The notes beneath the pieces are model-generated. The model saw only the letters and a list, made by a program, of their open reading frames with translations. It was not told where the DNA came from and made no database searches. Shown in pieces: positions 36,086 through 44,400 of a DNA stretch of 64,000 nucleotides. The position numbers were made by a program, and so were the translations under genes. The stretch covers positions 371,409 through 435,408 of the forward strand of contig NZ_FCOQ01000009.1 in the NCBI RefSeq assembly GCF_900021165.1. Reading direction: 5' to 3'. The first letter of the stretch is position 1. Every line of letters starts with the position of its first letter. This DNA comes from Paenibacillus phocaeensis (GTDB lineage Bacteria > Bacillota > Bacilli > Paenibacillales > Paenibacillaceae).

Positions 36086-37033
36086 CTAGAAGATTCCTTG
36101 CTGGTTCACTTTTCTGGAAATGAGTTCGGCCGTGAGCAGCAGGATCAGCCCGATGACCGACTGGAACAATCCGACGGCGGTAGCCAGCGCGAACTGCGCA
36201 GACTGAATCCCCACCGTATACACATAGGTGCTGATGACCTGAGCAACGTCCATTACGTAACCGTTCTGCAGGGCGTACGGTTGCTCAAAGCTAATGTCCG
36301 CCATATGGCCGATTTGGATAATAAACAAAACAATGATGGTCGGCTTGATCCCGGGGAGCGTGATATGCCAGATTCTTCGCATTCGGCTGGCCCCATCCAC
36401 CTCAGCGGCTTCATATAACTCCTTATTGATACCTGTAAGCGCTGCCAAATATAAGATCGTTCCCCAGCCCGCGTAGTGCCACACCCCGGCTCCTGTATAA
36501 GTCAGAACCCACAACACCGTGTCTTCAAGGAACGGAATCGGTCGACCTCCGAGACTCTTGATCAACTCGTTGATACTGCCCGTATTGGTGGACAACAATT
36601 GAATGACCATCCCCCCGACAATGACCCAGGAGATGAAATGAGGCAAATACAGCAAAGTTTGGCTTAACCGTTTGTACCACTTGACGCGCAGTTCGTTCAG
36701 CATGATCGCCAGGATAATGGGAATCGGGAAGGTCAGCAGAGCGATAACATTCAGCATCAGGGTGTTGCGCAGCGCCTTATAGAACTGCGGCATCCCGAAA
36801 ATCTCCCGAAATACATCCCATCCGACCCACTCGCTGGCCCAGACCCCCTTGAAAATGTTGTAGTCCTTAAATGCAACCGCAACCCCCGCCATAGGAATGT
36901 ACTTAAATACGATAAAGAACGTCATCGGCAAGAGCATCAGCAGATACAACGGCCATTGCCGCTTAAAGGCGGCCATGCCATTCCGCCGCTTGACGGGGAG
37001 CCACGATCTCGCCCGGTTCAATTCGGTTTGCAT
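36086..37033 (-). CDS. Sugar ABC transporter permease, LplB/YteP type
   Basis: A 315-residue partner subunit. The open frame extends 59 codons further, but AAGGAGG lies correctly before ATG 37033 (MQTELNRARSW), so the short form is used. First helix WPLYLLMLLPMTFFIVFKYI, EAA loop EAAEVDGAS followed by ITLPGIKP, C-terminus SRKVNQQGIF. Its 5' region carries a -10 box and three periodic direct repeats (see 37080-37163), separated by a terminator from the paralogous binding-protein gene upstream. Confidence 0.9.
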   Translation of the reverse strand: MQTELNRARSWLPVKRRNGMAAFKRQWPLYLLMLLPMTFFIVFKYIPMAGVAVAFKDYNIFKGVWASEWVGWDVFREIFGMPQFYKALRNTLMLNVIALLTFPIPIILAIMLNELRVKWYKRLSQTLLYLPHFISWVIVGGMVIQLLSTNTGSINELIKSLGGRPIPFLEDTVLWVLTYTGAGVWHYAGWGTILYLAALTGINKELYEAAEVDGASRMRRIWHITLPGIKPTIIVLFIIQIGHMADISFEQPYALQNGYVMDVAQVISTYVYTVGIQSAQFALATAVGLFQSVIGLILLLTAELISRKVNQQGIF

Positions 37034-37079
37034 CGGCATCCTCCTTTCGGTTGGTAAGTCCATGGCTTGGTTGCTGCTT

Positions 37080-37163
37080 ACTATACAACAGCGGGCGGAT
37101 GCCGCGATATTCTCCTTTTTTGGGCGCTTCTTCTCTTTTGGAAGCGGTCGGTTCACCTTTTTT
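37080..37163 (-). promoter_or_regulatory. Permease promoter with three half-sites at 21-bp intervals
   Basis: On the plus strand three related boxes, TTCTCCTTTTTT (37110), TTCTCTTTTGGA (37131) and TTCACCTTTTTT (37152), start exactly 21 bases apart. On the minus strand a -10 box, TATAGT, lies at 37085-37080. A 17-base spacer puts the -35 at 37108-37103, directly next to the nearest box, where no consensus -35 is present. The layout suits an AraC-type activator; the candidate is the regulator at 38925-41156. Confidence 0.6.
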
Positions 37164-37212
37164 ATACGCCTACCCTTTATTTTGTCGAGGTTCCGAATAG
37201 GCCGCACCACGC

Positions 37213-37254
37213 AAAAAAAACGCCCCGCGAAGGGATTCCCCCTCGCGGGACGCG
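37213..37254 (-). terminator. Terminator after binding-protein copy B
   Basis: On the minus strand a GC-rich stem (CCCGCGAGGG with CCCTTCGCGGG) runs into eight T. It separates the regulator and binding-protein pair from the permease genes. Confidence 0.87.
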
Positions 37255-37278
37255 TTGGCTTCGTAGACAGACGCCGCT

Positions 37279-38889
37279 TTACTCCAGATCGCTAGTCTGC
37301 TGTTGATAAGCTTGATGCCTCTCCTCCCGGACCTGCTGGCCGCCCATCATTAAGTACTCCGCAACTTCCTCATCGTATACAGCATCAAATTCCGCCGGAT
37401 CCGCCGTAATCACCTTCACGAAGATCTCCTCATTCTTCTCGCCCAAAAAGGCGGAATATCGAATTTCGGAAGGAAGGATCGCAGGGATCCGGGGCGGCTC
37501 GATACCGTCGTTCATCCCGTACTCTACGCTCTTGCGGGTGAACTCCTCAAATTTCGCATTGGACGCGTTGGCTTTCAGGTTCAAGCGATCGTCGCTGCTG
37601 CTCACATATTTTCCATTCAAAATAAGGCAATAGTCAAAATAATTAAACAACAGGCGGTCTGCTTCCTCGTTCTCCAGGGTAACCGGCACCCCTTCCTCCA
37701 TCCGGTACGTCACCCCCTCCACGCCGTTCTGCAGCGTGATGATGTTCTCCGGCTGCGCCATCCAATTCAAGTATTTGACGGCGGCCTCGGCATTGTTGCT
37801 CGTTTTCGGCACCATGATGTACATCCCCGTACTTTCCAGAATCGGCTTGGTCTTCTTCCCGTTGGCGTTCGTGAAGGGATCGATCGGCGTCAGGATGGCG
37901 CCCGGATCGTTCCTTAGCAGCTCAGTCAAGTAGCCCATATACACCGGCTCATTCGTATTCGGAGTCGCAGCTCCTACGCGGCCCTTAACCAGGTCCTTCT
38001 GGAATTGCTGGGCGAACCGGTCCAAATGGAAGTCGGGATCGATCAAGCCCTCATGATACAGGCGATTCAGAAACCGGAACGCCTCCTTGTTGCCGGGCAT
38101 CGTCCAGCCGGGTTCGGCGTATAAATCCTCCTTCGTGATCTGATTCCAATCCCAGAACGAGTACCGCAGGGGAGCGGTATGATAATCATCGATATGACCG
38201 TAAGGGTAGATGGTCTCCCCGCTCTTCTGCAGCCGATTCTCCTTCATCGCGCGAAGCGCCCGGTAGAAGTCCTCCGTCGTCTCCGGCAACGGCAATCCGG
38301 CTTCCCGGAGCCAATCCTCGCGGATTAAGGTGGTGCTTCGCGCGGTCAGCACCCGTTTGGCCGGAATCGCAAACTGAGTTCCCTGAATCCGGCCATAGCT
38401 GAGGATTTCCTCCCCCAACAGCTGCTTTAACCCGGAGCCGTGTTGTTCCAGTAAAGGCGACAGATCGGTAAGTTTCCCTTGCAGATAAAAGTCGTAGACC
38501 GTAGGCAGGTCGTAGGTGAACACGATATCGGGCGCCTGATTTGCAGCCATCAGCACCTGCAAGCGCCTGACTTCCTCCGCGCGGGGAATGGTTACGAATT
38601 CGATCTTGATTCGCTCCGGATCTCCAAAATGCTCCTGAATGTACTGCGTCATGACATTATCGGTAATGGTCGGTGCGCCCGTCGGCTTGTTGCTCCGCTC
38701 GAACAATTCGATTCTCAGCGTATCCCAGCTATCGTCCCCTGATGCAAACGCGTCAACCTCAAGAGAACGGATCGGGTCTGTTCCCATGCCCGGTCTCTCC
38801 ATCCCCTCGATACCGCTGCAGCCCGCCACTAATATTCCCAATGAAACGATGATTGTCAGTTGGAATAACCACGCTCTCCGAAGCGGCAT
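37279..38889 (-). CDS. Sugar ABC transporter substrate-binding lipoprotein (copy B)
   Basis: A 536-residue paralogue of the gene at 33451-35073. The signal LFQLTIIVSLGILVAGC has a lipobox, but the usual long G/N linker is replaced by a short one (SGIEGMERPGMG). The start follows GGAGGAGGG. It sits 35 bases after the AraC-type regulator gene and before a strong terminator, so it is co-transcribed with the regulator and not with the permeases. It may serve the same permease pair with another ligand or present the ligand to the regulator's sensor domain; both are inference. Confidence 0.88.
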   Translation of the reverse strand: MPLRRAWLFQLTIIVSLGILVAGCSGIEGMERPGMGTDPIRSLEVDAFASGDDSWDTLRIELFERSNKPTGAPTITDNVMTQYIQEHFGDPERIKIEFVTIPRAEEVRRLQVLMAANQAPDIVFTYDLPTVYDFYLQGKLTDLSPLLEQHGSGLKQLLGEEILSYGRIQGTQFAIPAKRVLTARSTTLIREDWLREAGLPLPETTEDFYRALRAMKENRLQKSGETIYPYGHIDDYHTAPLRYSFWDWNQITKEDLYAEPGWTMPGNKEAFRFLNRLYHEGLIDPDFHLDRFAQQFQKDLVKGRVGAATPNTNEPVYMGYLTELLRNDPGAILTPIDPFTNANGKKTKPILESTGMYIMVPKTSNNAEAAVKYLNWMAQPENIITLQNGVEGVTYRMEEGVPVTLENEEADRLLFNYFDYCLILNGKYVSSSDDRLNLKANASNAKFEEFTRKSVEYGMNDGIEPPRIPAILPSEIRYSAFLGEKNEEIFVKVITADPAEFDAVYDEEVAEYLMMGGQQVREERHQAYQQQTSDLE

Positions 38890-38924
38890 AACGAACCCTC
38901 CTCCCCTGATTGAGTAGCAATGCT

Positions 38925-41156
38925 CTAAATGGTTCGGTACCTATTGCGGTACTCTCCCGGCGGAATATCCTGAAATTTCTTGAAGGCGCGATAGAAGGAG
39001 TTCACGTTCTGGTATCCGATATGCTCAGCCACCGATTGAATCGAAGCCTCAGTCTCCAGCAAGAGCTGCTTGGCGTGCTGCATCCGAACCTTTAACACGT
39101 AATCCACAAACTTCTCTCCCATCTCCTCTTTGAAAATCACACTCAGCGCGCTGGGCTGCAGGTTCAGGTAGTCACTGACTTGGACAAGCGACAGCCCGGG
39201 GTCGGCAAAATGCGCATCGATATAGTGCTTAGCCTGCATCGCCAGACTGTGGTGCCTTCGAGCTTGGCGGTCTTCTTCCACGCAAGCCTCGAACTGATTC
39301 ATTTGGCTCATGAACTGTTCCTGGAATTCATCCAGCGTTTCCGTCGTTTCCGTCAAGCTTGCAAAGCGGTTCAGATCGTCGTTCTTCCAGCGGCTCTGAA
39401 CCGAAGCGGACAAGGCCAGCACGGCCTGATCCATCCGTTTGATGAACGCCTGGGCAAACTCCGCCATATCCCGCTTGCGAAACCGCATTTTACCGAGTTC
39501 GCCGAAGATCTGCGTGAGCTTCTCCCGCCATTCGCTGTCGTTCATGCGGAAGGACTGGACGGCATAATCCAGAGCTTGCAGATACGCGTATCGATCCAGG
39601 TTGAGAATACCGGCACTTCTCCGGTTGTCGATGAGGGAATGCGTGCCGAAGATGGTTTTGAGCTCCACGTTCTCGTACGCGTTCCGATAGGAGTCGGCAA
39701 GGGTCTCAACCGATTTCGAATCCGCGCCGATTCCAATGGAGATCGTCAGCTCCAAATGCTGATGAATCCACCTCTTGAATTCCTCGGCATAGACCGCAGC
39801 CGGTTGGTTGCTGCTCGGATCAGACGCGGTATGATGCACGACGAAGGCAATGCGGTGCGGCTCCATCCAAGCGTGCCATACGAAGGAATGATGGCTTTGC
39901 CCTATATCGCGAAAGGCGCTTTCGATGATAAATTTAAGCAAATGCTGATCTTTGACCTTATATTTGTCCGTAAATGAGCCATATCGGTCCAGTTCCGCCA
40001 CCATCACGCCTAAGCGGTCATAGGGGGCAGATAGATTCAACTCGGACAGCCGCTGCTGAAATTCTTCATCCGTCAGGACGAGATGCCCCGCCAGCAAATC
40101 GTAAAACAGCCGCTGCTGCCGCAGCAAACTATCCTCCTTATGCAGGTGCTCGTAATCCAGCGAACGCTTCAGCAGATGGTCCAGCGCCCTCTCGATGAAT
40201 GTAAACTCGTTGTTCGCTCCTTTAATGCCGAGCTCCTCGCTTTTCCGGTTCGAGAACTGGCTCACCTTCTCCATAATGGATTGAATCGGCTTGTAATGAA
40301 TGTGGGTCACGATCGTAAACCCGGCCAGGGCCAATACGATCAAGACCACCCAAATGACCATCCAGACGTTGGAAAAGAGCGACAGCCAGTTGTATCTCTG
40401 GTCATTCACCCCCTCGGAGACATAAGTCCAGCCGGTATAATCGGATTGAACTCGAAGGGTATCCATCGTTGTTGCTGCTGAATCTGCCGAACCCGAGAGA
40501 GCTTCCTCCGAAGCAGCATCAATCAGTCGAACCCGGTTGTAACCGCTTTCACTTAAGGAGTTGAGATACTCCAGGAATGAGCGTTGATACACGTTCACCA
40601 CAAGCGCCCCGCGCATGTCGTCTCCGGTATAAGAGAACTTCACCAGGGACACGACCTGCTGCGCATCCTCCCCCCGGGGCAAATAGGCGAAGGAACGCGG
40701 GTTGAACCAACCTGCGGATTCCTTCCTGCCGTAATTGGCGGATAGGAATTCCGCATCGCCAAACGCCCCCAGCGAATACGAACCCAAGTCCGAGATAATC
40801 CGCTGCTCCGAATCATTGTAAATATAGAGGGTGTTGGAGAAGGGCAGGGCCAAACTCAATTCGATGAGCTTCTTCTGCAGGAGAAAGTCATCCAATGCTT
40901 CCTTGCGCCCGTTCGAGAAAAACTCCTGGATCTCGCTGTCCATCAATAATTTGCTGACGACATTACGCTCGATCAGCATCAGGTTCGCATCCGCGTTAAA
41001 GACGATTCGGTCGAGGATCGCTTTGTTGGTCTCCAGGTATTTCTTCTCGGAAGCGTTGTTCAAGGCCAGGAAAATCATGAAGATCATCGAGGAAATAATG
41101 ACGAAGAGAATCGGAGCATAGGAAAGAATCGTACGGTAATACCAGTTCATTCTCAT
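38925..41156 (-). CDS. Membrane-bound AraC-family sensor-regulator
   Basis: A 743-residue one-component regulator: helix one (TILSYAPILFVIISSMIFMI), extracellular sensor to about residue 260, helix two (NVWMVIWVVLIVLALAGFTI), cytoplasmic linker, and an AraC domain at the C-terminus (LSLVQVSDYLNLQPSALSVI; FKKFQDIPPGEYRNRY). GGGAGAG lies eight bases before the ATG. It has a strong promoter (41186-41214) and is followed by binding-protein copy B. Likely targets are the permeases, binding protein A and oxidoreductases downstream. Confidence 0.9.
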   Translation of the reverse strand: MRMNWYYRTILSYAPILFVIISSMIFMIFLALNNASEKKYLETNKAILDRIVFNADANLMLIERNVVSKLLMDSEIQEFFSNGRKEALDDFLLQKKLIELSLALPFSNTLYIYNDSEQRIISDLGSYSLGAFGDAEFLSANYGRKESAGWFNPRSFAYLPRGEDAQQVVSLVKFSYTGDDMRGALVVNVYQRSFLEYLNSLSESGYNRVRLIDAASEEALSGSADSAATTMDTLRVQSDYTGWTYVSEGVNDQRYNWLSLFSNVWMVIWVVLIVLALAGFTIVTHIHYKPIQSIMEKVSQFSNRKSEELGIKGANNEFTFIERALDHLLKRSLDYEHLHKEDSLLRQQRLFYDLLAGHLVLTDEEFQQRLSELNLSAPYDRLGVMVAELDRYGSFTDKYKVKDQHLLKFIIESAFRDIGQSHHSFVWHAWMEPHRIAFVVHHTASDPSSNQPAAVYAEEFKRWIHQHLELTISIGIGADSKSVETLADSYRNAYENVELKTIFGTHSLIDNRRSAGILNLDRYAYLQALDYAVQSFRMNDSEWREKLTQIFGELGKMRFRKRDMAEFAQAFIKRMDQAVLALSASVQSRWKNDDLNRFASLTETTETLDEFQEQFMSQMNQFEACVEEDRQARRHHSLAMQAKHYIDAHFADPGLSLVQVSDYLNLQPSALSVIFKEEMGEKFVDYVLKVRMQHAKQLLLETEASIQSVAEHIGYQNVNSFYRAFKKFQDIPPGEYRNRYRTI

Positions 41157-41185
41157 CTAACCAACTCTCCCAAAACGTTTCATTC

Positions 41186-41214
41186 ATTATAAGAGATCCC
41201 TTACCCGTTGTTAA
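41186..41214 (-). promoter_or_regulatory. Near-consensus promoter of the AraC sensor-regulator gene
   Basis: On the minus strand TTAACA (41214-41209), a 17-base spacer and TATAAT (41191-41186) lie 30 bases before the start codon. This is a good main-sigma promoter, suggesting steady expression of the regulator and of binding-protein copy B. Confidence 0.75.
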
Positions 41215-41360
41215 TTCACAATTTATTCAGGACTCTCTTTTTTTATTTAAGTTTTAAACTATTGAAACGCCCCGCCACTCTTTGCCGGTTGGAGAGCGAC
41301 AGTAGGTGCGATTTCTTTGACCGTATACATTGGTTTGACTTCCTCGAAGGGGATTCGTAA

Positions 41361-41409
41361 ACAAAACAAGGAACTAAGCGGTCTGTTCCCGCTTAGTTCC
41401 TTGTTTTGT
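41361..41409 (-). terminator. Perfect 21-bp hairpin terminator after the S-layer enzyme gene
   Basis: Arms 41361-41381 and 41389-41409 pair without mismatch around a seven-base loop (TCTGTTC); on the minus strand TTTACG follows. It closes the 41422-46329 gene. The sequence is close to the complement of the hairpin at the transposase 3' end (30971-31020), sharing for instance GCGGTCTGTTC. The rest of the 265-base gap up to 41156 shows only the regulator promoter. Confidence 0.8.
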
Positions 41410-41421
41410 TGAGCTCAAACC

Positions 41422-44400
41422 TTACTCATGAGCCAATCTGAGAAGCAACGTCACAGCTTCCGCCCGCGTCACAGGATCGTTAGGGGCAAAACGGTTGTTC
41501 TCTTTGCCTTCGATCAGACCGGCTTGATACAGCGCCGCAGCGTAACCCGCTCCCCATGAAGGAATTTGATTCGAATCGGCAAAAGGCAAGGTCGCATTCG
41601 TTTCGGGCTGCAAATTCAGCGCGCGTGCAACCAAGGCTACGAATTCCATCCGAGTGATCTTGGCGCCGGGGCGAAAAGTTCCGTCCTCGTAACCGTTCGC
41701 CAATCCGGATTTGACCGCACCGGCAATATAAGGTCTCGCCCAGACCGGGATCTTGGCGGCATCCTTAAACGACAGTGGCATATCTTCCTGTTTCAAACCA
41801 AGCGCACGGCTCAGCATCACCAGTATTTCACTGCGCGTCACCGCGCCATTCGGGCGGAACGTCCCGTCTTCGTAGCCTTTGATGATCCCGCTCTCGACCG
41901 CTGTCGCAATCGCTTCACGCGCCCAGTGGTTCGCAATGTCCGTAAACTTCGAAAAGGTCGTTTCCGTATTTCCTTTAGCGCCGCTGTTGTTACCGTTACT
42001 AGTATTCCCACTGTTAGTGCCATTTCCATTGGTTCCGTCATTACGGTGGCTGCCATCGCTATTATTGTTGGTTCCGCTATTGGCACCGCCGCTGTTTCCT
42101 CCGTTGTTTCCGCCACCGTTGCCCGGATTTCCGGGATTTCCGTCAGGCTTCGCCTTGGCGGTCAGAACGAAGGTCTTCTGCATCTTCACTCCGTTCTTTT
42201 CTAAAGTAGCGGTCAGCGTTACTTGCGTCGTGACGGAAGGACGCTTAACGATCCCCGTTTCTGAGATCACCCCCGGATCGCTGGAAGCCCAGGTAATTGT
42301 ACTTCCATGCTCCCCTGTTTTCCCCAACGTTACGTTTTGGGTTACCGAGGAATCCGAGTCTCCGGCAGTAAATCCAATTTTCAGTGCCGCGTAATCCAAT
42401 TCGACATCCGAAAGCCCTGGCAAATCGGCTAACGTAATGGTGACCGAATCCGTGTTGATTGGAACGGTAACGATTCCTTTCCCCTCATCGACCACACCGA
42501 CGGAGGTTTCCAGAATATTGTTCACCATGCTAGGCAACTGAATGCTGAAGCTGGCGTTGTCCGTATCCGCTTTCGCTTGCTCCAAACGGCGGGTTAATGT
42601 AACGATGAGTTGGTTTGCTTGTCTTTCGATTTTATAGCCCACTCTACCGCCCTGGAAGGCAGGATAGTTCTGTACTTCGACCACGACATGATTATGCAAC
42701 GCGGCGTTCTCAACCCATTCTTTAGGGATCCCGCGGCCAATGATAATCTCGTACTTCTCGTTTTGATCAAAAATCCTTTCGGCAATAAGCGAATCTCTCA
42801 ACACCTTGGAGTTGACCGCCTGCCCCCACATATGCTGGGCTGATCCGCCGCCGCCAGGCGTATTTTGAAGGCCTAGCCACTCATTCGTCGCCGTCCATGG
42901 ACTTGATGCCGCAGGATAGGCCACGCCTTCCCACCAACTGAACGGTCCGCTCATAGAGTTTTCAATCATAAATTCATACGCTTTAATTCCCATATCTCTG
43001 TACTGTTCCCCGCGAAGCGCCGAGCTGCCGTAACCGGCATTATAAGCGCTGGAATAGAAGCCATGCGGATAACCGCCAAAATTATAAGGCGAGTCGGTTG
43101 TTTGCTCGTTCATGCGTCTTTCGATGCCATACGTATAAGTATCATCCATCATCGTCAGGTTGATATTGTCTTCCGGCTGCTCCGCGCCGTATAGATATCC
43201 ATCCCACAGCCATCTTCCGAACAGGTACATGGAAGCCCAGTTGGCATCCCTGGAATCCCTCATCCGGTTCTTGTCGTTGCTTTCAACCACAGAGGCCGGA
43301 ATGTAGTGGAGGCCGTTATCGGTAATCGTCTTTTGCAATTTGTCCGTGAATTTTGTCAGCAGATCGGCATGTTGGGCTTCGGCCCAATCGGCTTCCGCCA
43401 AATAGCTTGCGTCCCCTTTGATCCGATAGAGTTCGCGGGTAATGTACTCATAAGCCGCCAACCCCATAAGAGCGGAATAATTGTCAATGGTCCAATAGCC
43501 TTTATCATCGATGGCATAGGTTTCTTTCATAATGCCGCCGTCGCCCATGCGATCGGTTTCAATACTCCTTGCCCCGATCTTGACTCTTTTCTCAAATACG
43601 GTTCCCTGCGAACCGTCGTCCCCCGTCATCATTTTATCAAAAATGGAGGCATCCCCTGTTTTGCTTAAATATACGGCATAGGCCCAAGGAAGCTTCCAGT
43701 TGGCATCCCAATATTGGTCGGGATCCACTTCACCGGTCTCGATATTGATTCCTCCGGTCAAAGGAATACTGTTCAAATAATCCTCGGCATAAGCAAAATC
43801 ACCGCTTTCGATTAATTGCACCAGGATGCCGATCGTGTCGTGAGAAAATAATCTTGCATACCCGTTCTCCCCGACATGCAGATAAGTGTCGTCTTTGATG
43901 ATTAAGGTATAGATATAACCCGCTTTAAAAGCATGAACCAGTTCCTGATTCGGCAAATCGAGATCTACAATGGCGGAGAGCCTGTTATTCCAATATAACT
44001 TCATCGCATTGTAGTTATCGTCAAAATTTCCCTGTCCAGCTACTTGCTCTCTGGTTAAAGAAGTGAAGACTGTTTTACCCTCGTCAAAATATTCGTACTT
44101 ATCCGCTTCGATCGCATAATCGCGGATCACGGTTTCCCCCGGAGCAATCGTATACACCTGATTGGCCGCCTCATTGATGGGAATCAAGTTATTCGATACG
44201 ACGGGCAGCAATCTAGTCTCGCCGGAATGATTGGTGACGGTCATTCTGGAATAGTTGATCACGTAATCTTTTCCGTCCACCGTATGTTTATTGGCAAAAG
44301 ATTCGATTTTATATTCCATTTCATTCTTGGCATATTCGTTGATGAATGCCGGCAGATAACCCTCGGCATTATACCATTTGATGTTTGATGTATCCGTTAC

